From Comamonadaceae bacterium (GTDB taxonomy: Bacteria; Pseudomonadota; Gammaproteobacteria; Burkholderiales; Burkholderiaceae_C), in assembly GCA_003599455.1 (NCBI GenBank), contig QZKF01000037.1, positions 29,967 through 93,966 on the forward strand: a stretch of DNA of 64,000 nt, in the 5' to 3' direction. The notes beneath the pieces are model-generated. The model saw only the letters and a program-made list of their open reading frames with translations, had not been told where the DNA came from and did no database searches. How positions within the stretch are numbered: the first letter of the stretch is position 1; the number at the start of each line of letters is the position of its first letter. This document shows positions 46,517 to 55,987 of this stretch, one piece after another. The translations under genes were made by a program, and so were the position numbers.

Positions 46517-47140
46517 TCAGACTTTGCCCGGCACAGCGGCCGCTGGCACCGCGGACCCAGACGCTGCCGGTGCCGCAACCGAGGGACGCTTGAGAGAGAC
46601 CCGCAGAGAAAAATTGGACACCCGCCGCTGATCACGGCCTGTAGCACCGGTGCTGGCCGCAACGATTTCCACAAGATCGGGCCGAACCAGCCAACTGCTG
46701 TTGTTCGACAGGTTGCGCAACAGCTCGGATACGCGCTCCTGCGACTGTGCCACCCCTACCAGAAGAACACTCTGGTTCTCCTGCTTCATGCTGCTCAAAT
46801 ACACACCATCGGGCAGGTGCGCCGCCAGTTCGTCAAGCAGATGAACCGGCAGGTTGCGATCCCCTTGCAGGTTTTCAACCGCAGCCTGGCGTGCGCGCAA
46901 AGAGGCAATCTCTCTTTGCAAATTCGCGATGTCCTTGATCTCGGCATCGAGTTTGGCGATTTCGGTCTGGAGAAACCGGTTGCGATCCTGCTGGGAAGCG
47001 ATCTGCCCTTGATACCAGGTGAACACCGCTCCGGAAATCACACCGCCGAGCAATACGGAGAGACCGAGCTGAGTAAAGAACTGGTCTTTCTGCCGCTTGC
47101 GGGCCGCCTCTCGGTGGGGCAGTAGGTTGATCAGGATCAT
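46517..47140 (-). CDS. pilN: Type IV pilus assembly protein PilN
   Basis: PilN is a bitopic protein whose cytoplasmic tail binds PilM. The conserved tail is visible at the start, MILINLLPHREAARKR, followed by one membrane helix (FTQLGLSVLLGGVISGAVF), a coiled coil (residues 45-80), and a periplasmic domain. The C-terminal 40 residues are Ser/Ala/Pro-rich. The ATG overlaps the pilM stop by 4 bp. Confidence 0.95.
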   Translation of the reverse strand: MILINLLPHREAARKRQKDQFFTQLGLSVLLGGVISGAVFTWYQGQIASQQDRNRFLQTEIAKLDAEIKDIANLQREIASLRARQAAVENLQGDRNLPVHLLDELAAHLPDGVYLSSMKQENQSVLLVGVAQSQERVSELLRNLSNNSSWLVRPDLVEIVAASTGATGRDQRRVSNFSLRVSLKRPSVAAPAASGSAVPAAAVPGKV

Positions 47141-48216
47141 TGGTAGAACCTCCGCAGGGCCAGGCCGGTGGAGGTGAGGTAGGAAGGCGCCTCGCGAGAA
47201 ATCTTGCGGGCCTGCACCGAGGCCGCCATTTCCATGGCATCAAAAGGATTGATCACCATGCAGGCAAACGAGGTCTGGTGGGTCACCGCTTCGGTCAACC
47301 CGGGGAGCGCCGCGCTACCGCCAGCCAACAGAATGTGATCCACCTTGTTGTGAGGCGTGCTGGTGAAGAAAAACTGCAGGGCACGGCCGATTTCCTGGGC
47401 CATGCTCTCGATGAAGGGATCCAGCACCGCAGAGCGATAGTCGTCCGGCAGGTCGCCCGAGCGCTTCTTGGCCTCGGCTTCGTCCGAGGAAAATCCGTAC
47501 TGCCGCACAATCAACTGAGTCAACTGGGCGCCGCCGAACGCTTGATCCCGCTCGTACAGCACGTCGTCGTTGCGCATGACCTGCATGCTGGTGGTCAGAG
47601 CGCCGACTTCAAACAAAGCCACCAGGGAATCCACGCCCTGGTTGGGCAGGGTCTCGATAACGCGGCCTGCCGCCATCCGAGAAGCGTACGACTCCACATC
47701 CATGACCACAGGCTTCAGGCCTGCTGCCTCGGCAAGACCTTGCCGGTCCGACACCTTTTCCTTGCGCGAGGCGGCAATCAACACCTCCACATCGCCGACC
47801 GAGTTCGAACTCGGGCCGATGACGCAGAAGTCCAGGCTCACTTCGTCCAGCGAAAAGGGAATGTACTGATTGGCTTCAGACTCTACCTGGGCCTCCAACT
47901 CCTTGTCGGACAGGCCCCCGGGAAGAATGATCTTTTTGGTGATCACGGCTGAGGCCGGCAGTGCAAGAGCCACATTTTTGGTCTTGCTGCCGCTCTTGCG
48001 GACCACGCGGCGCACCGCTTCGGCCACCTCGTCGAATTTTTCGATGTTGCCGTCGGTGATCCAGCCTCGCTCCAAGGGCTCCATGGCGCAACGCTCCAGC
48101 ACCAGATCGCCAGAATGGTTGCGTCCAAGCTCAACCAGTTTGACGCTGGAAGAGCTGACATCGATGCCCAGCAAGGGCGCCGGTTCCCGGCTGAATAACG
48201 ACCCCAATGAGATCAA
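47137..48216 (-). CDS. pilM: Type IV pilus actin-like ATPase PilM
   Basis: PilM is a cytoplasmic actin-fold ATPase at the base of the pilus machine. The protein contains the nucleotide-binding segment LLGIDVSSSSVKLVEL, the phosphate-2 loop region VALFEVGALTTSMQV, and HILLAGGSAALPGL for adenosine binding. There is no ATG near the conserved start. A TTG at 48216 (ISLGSLFSREPAPLLG follows) with GGGGGT upstream gives 359 residues, close to family length; another TTG eight codons upstream is possible. It opens pilMNOPQ and is divergent from mrcA. Confidence 0.94.
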   Translation of the reverse strand: MISLGSLFSREPAPLLGIDVSSSSVKLVELGRNHSGDLVLERCAMEPLERGWITDGNIEKFDEVAEAVRRVVRKSGSKTKNVALALPASAVITKKIILPGGLSDKELEAQVESEANQYIPFSLDEVSLDFCVIGPSSNSVGDVEVLIAASRKEKVSDRQGLAEAAGLKPVVMDVESYASRMAAGRVIETLPNQGVDSLVALFEVGALTTSMQVMRNDDVLYERDQAFGGAQLTQLIVRQYGFSSDEAEAKKRSGDLPDDYRSAVLDPFIESMAQEIGRALQFFFTSTPHNKVDHILLAGGSAALPGLTEAVTHQTSFACMVINPFDAMEMAASVQARKISREAPSYLTSTGLALRRFYQ

Positions 48217-48271
48217 GGTGACCCCCAAAAATGGTGGCAATGTGTATCGCCAGACTTAAGAATTCACTTGA

Positions 48272-48300
48272 ATGCTAGCAGTAAGCCCCTTGTCCAGCAA
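48272..48300 (-). promoter_or_regulatory. Candidate sigma-70 promoter of pilMNOPQ
   Basis: On the minus strand TTGCTG (48300-48295) and TAGCAT (48277-48272) have a 17-bp spacer, and TGC precedes the -10 as an extended element. It is about 56 bp upstream of the proposed pilM start, in the 268-bp pilM/mrcA divergent region. Confidence 0.55.
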
Positions 48301-48452
48301 AGATTTTTTGCCTTTGAGACAAAGTGAAACGTTGTCAAAAGCATACGCATCCTGGACCGGTTGTGACCTGCTTCATCGGCCGCTTGGCCGGGAAATACAC
48401 AACAACTCACAATATGCAGAACCAGCCCTTCTTCGCTCGACATCTCGATTTT

Positions 48453-48458
48453 TATAAT
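48453..48458 (+). promoter_or_regulatory. Consensus -10 box for mrcA
   Basis: TATAAT stands 26 bp before the mrcA ATG. The -35 region is poor (TTCGCT at best). Together with the pilM promoter this explains most of the divergent interval. Confidence 0.5.
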
Positions 48459-48484
48459 CAAGGGCTCCGGCTCTGAACGACTGC

Positions 48485-50908
48485 ATGCCCAAGAACGACA
48501 CTTCTTCGACCCACTCCTCCGAAACATCAGTATTGACCGGGCGCACCGCACTGATCTGGGCCGGTCGCTTGGTGGTGGGTCTGGCCGGACTGGCGGTGGC
48601 GGGTGTTGCGTGCGTGCTGATGGCCGTCGGCATCGCCCTGGCGGTGGCGTATCCCAATTTGCCGGAAGTGGCGGGACTGGCCGACTACCGCCCGAAGCTG
48701 CCGTTGCGAGTGATCACCTCCGATGGCGAACTGATCGGTGAGTTCGGGGAAGAACGGCGCAACCTGCTCACCATCAACGAAATCCCCGCGGTGATGAAAA
48801 ACGCCGTGCTCGCGATCGAGGATGCGCGGTTCTTCGAGCACAACGGCGTCGACTACCGCGGGATGATCCGCGCCGCTTTGGCCAACCTGCGGCAGGCGAA
48901 AAGCCAGGGCGCCTCCACCATCACCATGCAGGTGGCCCGCAACGTCTACCTCTCGGCCGAAAAGAGCTACACCCGCAAGATCTACGAGGTGCTGCTGACC
49001 TTCAAGCTCGAGCACATGCTGACCAAGGAACAGATCCTCGAGATTTACATGAACCAGATATTCCTGGGTCAGCGGGCCTACGGTTTTTCTGCTGCGGCAC
49101 AGATCTACTATGGCAAGGCCCTGAAAGACGTGACGATCGCGGAGGCGGCCATGCTCGCGGGCTTGCCCCAGGCCCCGTCGGCGTACAACCCCATCAAGAA
49201 CCCCCGTCGCGCACGAAGCCGACAGTTGCACATCATCGACCGCATGGTGGAAAACGGCTTCATCACGGCTCAAGAAGCGGAAGTGGCCAAGGCCGAAGAA
49301 CTCAAACTGCGACCGGTCGGCAACTCGGACAAGCCACACGCCGAGTTCGTGGCGGAAATGGTTCGCCAGTCCATCGTCACCCAATACGGTGAAGAGGCGT
49401 ATACACGGGGTCTGGTGGTGACCACCACGCTCAAGGCCAATGAGCAGCACGCCGCCTACCGGGCCGTGCGACAGGGCGTACTCGACTACGAACGCCGTCA
49501 GTTCTACCGCGGCCCCGAACTGTTCATCGACCTGCCGGCCGACAAAGCCGCGCGCGATGACGCCATCGACGAAGCGCTCACCGATCGCCCGGACAACGAC
49601 GACCTGCTCTCCGCGGTGGTGCTCGAGGCCAACGCGCGCCGTGTGCTGGCCGTGCGCCAGGACGGCGAGCCATTCGAAATCACCGGCGAGGGCCTCAAGC
49701 CCGTGCAGTCCGGCCTTTCAGACAAGGCCGGCCCCAACGTCAAGATCCGGCCGGGGGCCTTGATCCGCGTGGTGCAGACCGCGCCCAGGACCTGGCGCAT
49801 CACGCAGTTGCCTGAAGTGGAGTCGGCGTTCGTGGCGCTGGACCCGCGCACCGGGAAGGTGATCGCGCTGGTGGGTGGATTCGATTTTCAGAAGAGCAAG
49901 TTCAACCACGTGACGCAGGCCTGGCGCCAGCCCGGGTCGAGCTTCAAGCCGTTCATTTACTCAGCGGCGCTGGAGAAGGGCCTCACGCCCATGACCGTGG
50001 TCAACGACGCGCCGCTGTTCTACTCCGCCGGTGAAACCGGGGGCAAGCCGTGGGAGCCCAAGAACTACGACGGCCAGTTCGAAGGGCCCATGTCGGTCCG
50101 GCGCGCACTCGCCAAGTCGAAGAACATGGTCTCCATTCGCGTGCTGCAACTGGTGGGTACGCAGAGCGCCCAGGAGTGGGTGTCCCGTTTCGGCTTTGAC
50201 GCAGACAAGCACCCGCCCTACCTGACCATGGCACTCGGTGCGGGCTCGGTGACGCCGATGCAGATGGCCACCGGTTACTCGGTGTTCGCCAACGGCGGCT
50301 ACCGCATCTCGCCCATATTGATCACGCGCGTGACCGACCACAAGGGCAAGGTGCTCTATGAGACGCCTGAGCCCACCTTGAGCGATGCGGAGCGCGCCAT
50401 CGAGCCGCGCAACGCCTTCATCATGAACAGCCTGCTGCAGGAAATCACCCGCTCGGGCACCGCCGCGCGTGCACAAGCCACCTTGAAGAGGCCCGACCTG
50501 TATGGCAAGACCGGCACCACCAACGACTCGGTGGACGCCTGGTTCGTCGGGTACCAGCCCACGCTGGTGGCCGCGGCCTGGGTCGGCTACGACGCGCCGC
50601 GCAACCTCGGCAGCCGCGAAACCGGCGGGGGCCTGAGCCTGCCGATATGGATCTCCTTCATGTCGGAGGCGCTCAAGGGCGTCCCTGTAGCGCCCTATAC
50701 CCCGCCGCCGGGCGTGATCAATGTGGGCGGCGAGTGGTACTACGAGGAGTTCGGACCCGGGCGCGGCGTGCACGGCCTGGGTCTGCAGGACCCCTGGCCC
50801 GGCGCCACGGTGCCCCCGGCGGAACTGGATGCCAACGGGGTCCCGCTGGCGAAGCCGCCAGCGCCGACCGAGGAGCGCCGCAGCATCCTCGACCTGTTCA
50901 GGAACTGA
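48485..50908 (+). CDS. mrcA: Penicillin-binding protein 1A (bifunctional transglycosylase/transpeptidase)
   Basis: PBP1A polymerises and cross-links peptidoglycan. The 807-residue protein has a membrane anchor at about residues 24-53 and a GT51 domain with the catalytic glutamate in [12 protein letters not shown] followed by [13 protein letters not shown] and [12 protein letters not shown]. It also has a transpeptidase domain with S485-S-F-K488, a KSKN motif, and YGKTGTTND. The extra OB-like region between the domains is typical of PBP1A. The C-terminus is Pro-rich. The divergent pilM-mrcA arrangement is common. Its 3' end overlaps cyaY by 11 bp. Confidence 0.98.
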   Translation: MPKNDTSSTHSSETSVLTGRTALIWAGRLVVGLAGLAVAGVACVLMAVGIALAVAYPNLPEVAGLADYRPKLPLRVITSDGELIGEFGEERRNLLTINEIPAVMKNAVLAIEDARFFEHNGVDYRGMIRAALANLRQAKSQGASTITMQVARNVYLSAEKSYTRKIYEVLLTFKLEHMLTKEQILEIYMNQIFLGQRAYGFSAAAQIYYGKALKDVTIAEAAMLAGLPQAPSAYNPIKNPRRARSRQLHIIDRMVENGFITAQEAEVAKAEELKLRPVGNSDKPHAEFVAEMVRQSIVTQYGEEAYTRGLVVTTTLKANEQHAAYRAVRQGVLDYERRQFYRGPELFIDLPADKAARDDAIDEALTDRPDNDDLLSAVVLEANARRVLAVRQDGEPFEITGEGLKPVQSGLSDKAGPNVKIRPGALIRVVQTAPRTWRITQLPEVESAFVALDPRTGKVIALVGGFDFQKSKFNHVTQAWRQPGSSFKPFIYSAALEKGLTPMTVVNDAPLFYSAGETGGKPWEPKNYDGQFEGPMSVRRALAKSKNMVSIRVLQLVGTQSAQEWVSRFGFDADKHPPYLTMALGAGSVTPMQMATGYSVFANGGYRISPILITRVTDHKGKVLYETPEPTLSDAERAIEPRNAFIMNSLLQEITRSGTAARAQATLKRPDLYGKTGTTNDSVDAWFVGYQPTLVAAAWVGYDAPRNLGSRETGGGLSLPIWISFMSEALKGVPVAPYTPPPGVINVGGEWYYEEFGPGRGVHGLGLQDPWPGATVPPAELDANGVPLAKPPAPTEERRSILDLFRN

Positions 50909-51227
50909 ACGTCAGCGCCTGACCAGCCTGCTCCGACGCATAGCGGGACAGGTGGGCGAAAAACTCGCCTTGCCCCTTGGTGTCCATCCAGGCGCTGCCA
51001 TCGTGCTTGTAGTGGAAACCGCCGGCGCGCGCCGCCATCCATACCTCGTGCAGCGGCTTCTGCAGGTTGATGATGATCTGGCTGCCGCTGGCAAAGGTCA
51101 GGGTGATCATGCCGCCCACGCGCTGGTTGTCGACGTCGGCATCGGTCTGGTCGTTGATGCGGTCGCAGGCCAGTTCGATCGAACGCAGCAGCGCTTCTGC
51201 GCGGTCCTGGTACTCGGTGTCGGTCAT
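50898..51227 (-). CDS. cyaY: Frataxin-like iron donor/regulator CyaY
   Basis: CyaY binds iron and modulates the IscS/IscU iron-sulfur cluster machinery. The 109-residue protein has the frataxin pattern: N-terminal acidic helix ([20 protein letters not shown]), strand [36 protein letters not shown] and a final helix. Its ATG is only 12 bp from the lptM start on the opposite strand, so its promoter must lie within lptM; a TAGAAT box sits there at 51261-51266. It converges on mrcA with overlapping ends. Confidence 0.95.
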   Translation of the reverse strand: MTDTEYQDRAEALLRSIELACDRINDQTDADVDNQRVGGMITLTFASGSQIIINLQKPLHEVWMAARAGGFHYKHDGSAWMDTKGQGEFFAHLSRYASEQAGQALTFSS

Positions 51228-51233
51228 TACAAT
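51228..51233 (+). promoter_or_regulatory. Candidate -10 box for lptM-lysA
   Basis: TACAAT just upstream of the lptM ATG; a transcript starting 7 bases after it would begin at or next to the start codon. No good -35 is visible. The box overlaps the cyaY start region. Confidence 0.35.
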
Positions 51234-51239
51234 GCGTCG

Positions 51240-51449
51240 ATGATGTTGGGTTTGAAACGCATTCTAGGTGGGGCCCCCGGCCACGCGCGAGGCATGGCTA
51301 TCGCGGCTGCCGCCTTGGGCGCCCTGATGCTGGCGGCTTGCGGTCAGAAAGGCCCGCTGTTTCTGGCCGAGCCGACACCCGCAGCGGCCAGGAAACCGGC
51401 CAGCACGACGACGCCCGACACGCCACCAGCCGCGCCCGCTCAGCGCTGA
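51240..51449 (+). CDS. lptM: LPS translocon maturation chaperone LptM (YifL-like lipoprotein)
   Basis: This small lipoprotein helps assemble LptD in E. coli. The 69-residue product has a signal with Lys/Arg residues, the lipobox LMLAAC at about residue 34, and directly after it [11 protein letters not shown], which is the LptM hallmark (CGxKGPLY). The rest is Ala/Pro/Thr-rich. Two tandem ATG codons begin the gene; a later ATG at 51294 would remove the positively charged signal part. It is followed by lysA after 31 bp; in E. coli the equivalent gene lies beside cyaY and dapF. Confidence 0.88.
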   Translation: MMLGLKRILGGAPGHARGMAIAAAALGALMLAACGQKGPLFLAEPTPAAARKPASTTTPDTPPAAPAQR

Positions 51450-51480
51450 AGCGCTTTTCTCTCCTTCTCTGCTCTTGCGC

Positions 51481-52779
51481 ATGACCACTCTCTCAGGCCT
51501 GCCCGACGCCACGTTGCCACCCGGCTTCGGGTACCGCCACGACCAGCTCATGGTCGAAGACGTATCGCTGGGCCAGCTGGCCAGCGAGCACGGCACCCCT
51601 TTGTTCGTGTACAGCCGCGCGGCCATGCTCGGTGCGCTCGCGGCCTACCAACGTGGACTCGCGGGCCGGCAGCACCTGATCTGCTACGCCATGAAGGCCA
51701 ACTCGTCGCTGGCCATCCTGCAGACCCTGGTGCGCGCGGGCTGCGGGCTGGACATCGTCTCGGGCGGCGAGCTTGAACGCGCCTTGGCGGCCGGCGTGGA
51801 CCCGGCCAAGGTGATCTTCTCCGGCGTGGGCAAGACCCGCGCCGAGATGCGCCAGGCGCTGACGGTCGGCATCGGCTGCTTCAACGTGGAGAGCCGCGCC
51901 GAGCTGGACGTGCTCGACGAAGTGGCACGCGGCATGGGTCGGCGCGCGCCGGTGAGCGTGCGCGTCAACCCCAACGTGGACGCCCAGACCCACCCCTACA
52001 TCTCCACCGGCCTGAAGGGCAACAAGTTCGGCATTGCGCACGAAGACGTGATTGCCACCTACCGCCATGCCGCGACCTGCGAGGGCCTGCGCGTGGTCGG
52101 CATCGACTGCCACATCGGCTCGCAGATCACGCAGACCGGGCCTTACCTCGACGCCATGGACCGCATCCTGGACCTGGTGGAAGGCATCGAGGCCGCGGGT
52201 GTGCCGATCGGGCACATCGATTTCGGTGGTGGCCTGGGCATCGACTACCAGGGCGACGCGCCGCCCGAGGCCGATGCGTTGTGGAAGCACCTGCTGCAGC
52301 GGCTCGACGCGCGCGGCTTCGGTGACCGCAAGATCTACATTGAGCCGGGTCGTTCGCTGGTGGGCAACGCCGGCGTGTGCCTCACCGAGGTGCTGTACCT
52401 CAAGCCCGGTGAACACAAGAACTTCCTGATTGTGGACGCGGCCATGAACGACCTGCCGCGTCCGGCCATGTACCAGGCGTTTCACCGCATCGTGCCGCTG
52501 TCCCCGCGCACGGGGCTGGCCACCACCACCTGGGACGTGGTCGGCCCGGTGTGCGAGAGCGGCGACTGGATCGGGCGCGACCGTGCGCTGGCGGTGCAGG
52601 CCGGCGACCTGCTGGCGGTCATGTCGGCCGGCGCCTATTGCATGAGCATGGCGAGCAACTACAACACCCGGGGCCGCGCGGCCGAGGTGCTGGTGGACGG
52701 AGAGACCGCCACCCTCATCCGAGCGCGAGAAACCGCAGCCGACCAGTTTCGCTCCGAGCGCCCCTTGCCGGCGGCCTGA
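51481..52779 (+). CDS. lysA: Diaminopimelate decarboxylase
   Basis: LysA makes lysine from meso-diaminopimelate. The 432-residue PLP enzyme has the PLP lysine K72 in CYAMKANSSLAIL, HIGSQIT, the GGGLGIDY phosphate loop, EPGRSLVGNAG, and CESGDWIGRDR with the active-site cysteine. The ATG at 51481 is used; a TTG two codons upstream is in frame but unlikely. It probably shares a transcript with lptM. Its end converges on msrQ with an 18-bp gap. Confidence 0.98.
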   Translation: MTTLSGLPDATLPPGFGYRHDQLMVEDVSLGQLASEHGTPLFVYSRAAMLGALAAYQRGLAGRQHLICYAMKANSSLAILQTLVRAGCGLDIVSGGELERALAAGVDPAKVIFSGVGKTRAEMRQALTVGIGCFNVESRAELDVLDEVARGMGRRAPVSVRVNPNVDAQTHPYISTGLKGNKFGIAHEDVIATYRHAATCEGLRVVGIDCHIGSQITQTGPYLDAMDRILDLVEGIEAAGVPIGHIDFGGGLGIDYQGDAPPEADALWKHLLQRLDARGFGDRKIYIEPGRSLVGNAGVCLTEVLYLKPGEHKNFLIVDAAMNDLPRPAMYQAFHRIVPLSPRTGLATTTWDVVGPVCESGDWIGRDRALAVQAGDLLAVMSAGAYCMSMASNYNTRGRAAEVLVDGETATLIRARETAADQFRSERPLPAA

Positions 52780-52797
52780 GCGATCGGCGAGAGCGGC

Positions 52798-53472
52798 TCA
52801 CGTCGGCGAGATCCGCGTGAGCCGGCGCCACAGGCGCCAACCCAGCAGCAGCGCGAAGAGGGCCGCGTACACCGCCACCTCGGCAAAGTCGTTCTTGCCG
52901 CTGCGCATCCAGAAAAAGTGCAACACCCCCAGCCCGGCGATCGCGTACACCGCGCGGTGCAGCAGTTGCCAGCGCTGGGCGCCCATGGCGCGGATGGCGC
53001 GGTTGAACGAGGTGGCGGCCAGCGCCAGCAGCAGCAGCCAGCTCAGGAAGCCCACCAGGATGAACGGGCGCTTGATCACGTCGGCCACGATGCCGGGCAG
53101 ATCGAACTCCATGTCGAACCAGGCGTAGGCCAGCAGGTGCATGCAGGCGTAGAAGAACACGAACAGCCCCACCATGCGCCGCAGCCGCGCCAGTGCGGGC
53201 CAGCCGAAGCCCACACGCAGCGGCGTGACCGCCAGCACCAGCACCAGAAAGCGCAGCGTCCAGTCGCCCAGCGACCGGATCAGCGCCTCGGCCGGGTTGG
53301 CGCCGAGCTGGTTGTTGAACGCGGCCCAGACAAGCCAGCAGAAGGGCAGGCAGGCCAGCACGAAGCCCACGGGTTTGGCATGGCGGTGGCCGAGCCAGCG
53401 GTTCACGCGCGAGCCACCAGGACGGGTGGCGCGGGGCGCGGACACGCCCTTTCTGGCGGTGGATGTCGTCAC
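52798..53472 (-). CDS. msrQ: Haem-binding membrane subunit MsrQ
   Basis: MsrQ passes electrons from the quinone pool, through b-type haem, to MsrP. The 224-residue protein has about six membrane helices with ferric-reductase-like histidines (FFYACMHLLAYAWFD and RWQLLHRAVYAIAGLGVLHFFW). The N-terminal 30 residues are basic and cytoplasmic. The start is a GTG at 53472, 13 bp after the msrP stop; no ATG lies near the expected N-terminus. Paired genes msrP-msrQ confirm the assignment. Confidence 0.94.
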   Translation of the reverse strand: MTTSTARKGVSAPRATRPGGSRVNRWLGHRHAKPVGFVLACLPFCWLVWAAFNNQLGANPAEALIRSLGDWTLRFLVLVLAVTPLRVGFGWPALARLRRMVGLFVFFYACMHLLAYAWFDMEFDLPGIVADVIKRPFILVGFLSWLLLLALAATSFNRAIRAMGAQRWQLLHRAVYAIAGLGVLHFFWMRSGKNDFAEVAVYAALFALLLGWRLWRRLTRISPT

Positions 53473-53485
53473 ACAGCGGCCCGGC

Positions 53486-54481
53486 TCAGAACAGCTTGCG
53501 CAGGTCCATGCCGGCGTAGAGCTGCCCCACCTGCGGTTCGTAGCCGTTGAACATCTGCGTCTGGCGGCGTTTGGCGAACAGACCGCCCTCCTCGCCGATG
53601 CGCCGCTCGGTGGCCTGGCTCCAGCGCGGGTGCGAGACCTGCGGGTTGACGTTGGAATAGAAGCCGTATTCCTGCGGCGCGGCCACGTTCCAGGCGGTGC
53701 GCGGCTCCTTGTCGGTGAATCGGATCTTCACCAGCGACTTGCCGCTCTTGAAGCCGTACTTCCAGGGCACCACCAGGCGCAGCGGCGCGCCATTCTGGTT
53801 GGGCAGCACCTCGCCATACATGCCGAAGGCCAGCAGGGTCAGCGGGTGCATGGCCTCGTCCATGCGCAGGCCTTCCACGTACGGCCAGTCGAGCACATTG
53901 GCGTTCAAGCCGGGCATCTGCTTGTTGTCGGCCAGGGTCACGAACTCCACGTACTTGGCACCACCCTGAGGTTGCACCTGCTTGATCAACTCGGCCAGCG
54001 AATAGCCCACCCAGGGAATCACCATCGACCAGCCTTCAACACACCGTAGGCGGTAGATGCGCTCCTCCATCGGACTGAGCTTGAGCAGCGCATCCAGGTC
54101 GAAGTTGCCCGGCTTGTTCACCAGGCCTTCGACTGCGACGGTCCAGGGCCGCGGCTTGAGCGTCTTGGCTGTGGCGACCGGGTCGGACTTGTCGGTGCCG
54201 AACTCGTAGTAGTTGTTGTAGCTGCTGGCATCGCTGTACGACGTGGGCTTTTCCACCGTGGTGGCGCCCGCCACGCTGGACGTGCGACCCGGCAGGGCTG
54301 CGAGCTTGCCCGGCCTGGTCGTGCCGGTCTGGGCCCAGGCCTCGCGGCCTGCCCAGGAAGCGGCACCGCCAAGGGCTGCCGCCGAAAGCAGCCATTGCCG
54401 GCGGTTCTGGTAGGCCGCCTGCGGAGTGATCTCGCTGCCCAGCGGGTGGTTGAAGCCGTTGTCGTGCGTGCGGATGAGCAT
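53486..54481 (-). CDS. msrP: Periplasmic protein-methionine-sulfoxide reductase MsrP
   Basis: MsrP is a molybdenum enzyme that repairs oxidised methionine in periplasmic proteins. The 331-residue product has a twin-arginine signal ([13 protein letters not shown]28/R29) cut after AWA near residue 50, and the molybdopterin cysteine C147 in [11 protein letters not shown]. The conserved [18 protein letters not shown] segment follows. Export needs the Tat genes seen at 14.5-16.1 kb. An ECF-like promoter may lie about 60 bp upstream of the ATG. Confidence 0.96.
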   Translation of the reverse strand: MLIRTHDNGFNHPLGSEITPQAAYQNRRQWLLSAAALGGAASWAGREAWAQTGTTRPGKLAALPGRTSSVAGATTVEKPTSYSDASSYNNYYEFGTDKSDPVATAKTLKPRPWTVAVEGLVNKPGNFDLDALLKLSPMEERIYRLRCVEGWSMVIPWVGYSLAELIKQVQPQGGAKYVEFVTLADNKQMPGLNANVLDWPYVEGLRMDEAMHPLTLLAFGMYGEVLPNQNGAPLRLVVPWKYGFKSGKSLVKIRFTDKEPRTAWNVAAPQEYGFYSNVNPQVSHPRWSQATERRIGEEGGLFAKRRQTQMFNGYEPQVGQLYAGMDLRKLF

Positions 54482-54547
54482 GGGGGCCGTCCTTGCTGAA
54501 TGCCACCCGGCCACGGAAGATGCCGCGCGGGTTGTTCGTCGGTCGTG

Positions 54548-54574
54548 GGACCGCAACGATTCTTACAAAGTTCC
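54548..54574 (-). promoter_or_regulatory. Possible ECF sigma promoter before msrPQ
   Basis: On the minus strand GGAAC (54574-54570) and GGTCC (54552-54548) are 17 bp apart, 67 bp before the msrP ATG. GGAAC is a typical -35 for extracytoplasmic sigma factors. No sigma-factor gene is nearby, so this is only a motif match. Confidence 0.35.
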
Positions 54575-54616
54575 GGCGCTGGCCGCGCACACCGGAGCCT
54601 TGCCCCCGCGCCGCGA

Positions 54617-55987
54617 TCAGAGTTCGCCGTAGCTGTGCAGGCCCGAGAGGAACATGTTCACGCCGAGGAACGCGAAGGTGGTGACCGCCAGGCCAACCAG
54701 CGCCCACCAGGCCGCCACGGTGCCGCGCAGGCCCTTCATGAGGCGCATGTGCAGCCAGGCCGCGTAGTTCAGCCAGACGATCAGCGCCCAGGTTTCCTTC
54801 GGGTCCCAGCTCCAGTAGCCACCCCAGGCCTCGGCAGCCCACAGCGCGCCGAGCACGGTGGCGATGGTGAAGAACGCAAAGCCCACCGCGATGGCCTTGT
54901 ACATCACGTCGTCCAGCACCTCGAAGCTGGGCAGGCGCTCGGCGATGCGGCGGCGGCCGAACAGGATGGTGCCGACGATCAGCGCCGAGATGCCGAAATA
55001 AACGAACCAGTAGCTGCCACCGTTCTCGGCCGCCGACTGCCGGAACACGATGGGCTCGAAGCACAGCACCACGCCCAGCAGCCACAGCGGCGCCAGCTTG
55101 TACCAGCGGCTCTCGCTGGCGCTCTGCTTGATCAGGTAGGCAAAGGCCAGCATGGCCGCGATCGCGAAGGTGCCGTAGCCGATGAAGTTGGCCGGCACGT
55201 GCAGCTTCATCCACCAGCTCTGCAGCGCAGGCACCAGCGGCTGGATGGCGTGCGCCTCGCGCACCACGGTGTACCAGAGCAGGAAGCCCACGGCGGCGCT
55301 GACCACCAGCATCACGAAAGCGCCCATGCCGCGCGTCTTGTACTGGTCTTCGTAGTACAGGTAGAAGGCGGCGGTCATCCAGCAGAACAGCACGAACACC
55401 TCGTAGAGGTTGCTCACCGGGATGTGGCCGATGTCGGGGCCGATCTGGTGGCTCTCGTACCAGCGCACCATGGTGCCCACCAGCGCCAGCGTGACGGCCA
55501 CCCAGGCCAGGCGCGAGCCCAGGAGCTCGAACGCAGTGCCGCCCCGCGTGAACATGCCCGCCCAGTAGAACGCGGTGCTCATGAAGAACAGCACGCTCAT
55601 CCACAGAATGGCCGACTGGCTGGAGATGAAGTACTTGAGCAGGAACACCTGGTCGGCGCGCGCCAGGTCGGCGGAGCCTGCGGGCGTCTGGTACAGCCAG
55701 ATCGCGAGCAGCGACGCCGCGGCCACCACCACCGCCAGCGCGCGCAGCGGCCGCCAGAACCAGCCCAGCCAGACCATGGCCGGCACCGCGCCCACGAGGA
55801 TGGCCTTTTCGTAGCCGTCCATGGCGGCGCTGTAGCGCGTGAAGGCCCAGGCGGCGCCCGCGATCACGAGCACGGCAAACAGCCAGTCCCACACATTGCG
55901 CCGGGCGAAGTACCCGGGCTCCAGGCCCTGGCCACCGCGGCCCTTCTTCAGCTCGATGGTCTGTGACGTGGCGGCAGCGGTATTCAT
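54617..55987 (-). CDS. ccsB: System II cytochrome c biogenesis protein CcsB (CcsA/ResC type)
   Basis: This is the haem-handling protein that attaches haem to CXXCH cytochromes in System II. The 456-residue polytopic protein carries the WWD signature WGGYWSWDPKETWALIVWL near its C-terminus and conserved histidines in membrane helices (for example in WMKLHVPANFIGYGTF and YAAWLHMRLMKG). The ATG at 55987 overlaps the upstream resB stop by 4 bp; a longer frame upstream lacks membrane character. System II maturation here would serve petC and the c4 cytochrome in this window. Confidence 0.95.
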   Translation of the reverse strand: MNTAAATSQTIELKKGRGGQGLEPGYFARRNVWDWLFAVLVIAGAAWAFTRYSAAMDGYEKAILVGAVPAMVWLGWFWRPLRALAVVVAAASLLAIWLYQTPAGSADLARADQVFLLKYFISSQSAILWMSVLFFMSTAFYWAGMFTRGGTAFELLGSRLAWVAVTLALVGTMVRWYESHQIGPDIGHIPVSNLYEVFVLFCWMTAAFYLYYEDQYKTRGMGAFVMLVVSAAVGFLLWYTVVREAHAIQPLVPALQSWWMKLHVPANFIGYGTFAIAAMLAFAYLIKQSASESRWYKLAPLWLLGVVLCFEPIVFRQSAAENGGSYWFVYFGISALIVGTILFGRRRIAERLPSFEVLDDVMYKAIAVGFAFFTIATVLGALWAAEAWGGYWSWDPKETWALIVWLNYAAWLHMRLMKGLRGTVAAWWALVGLAVTTFAFLGVNMFLSGLHSYGEL

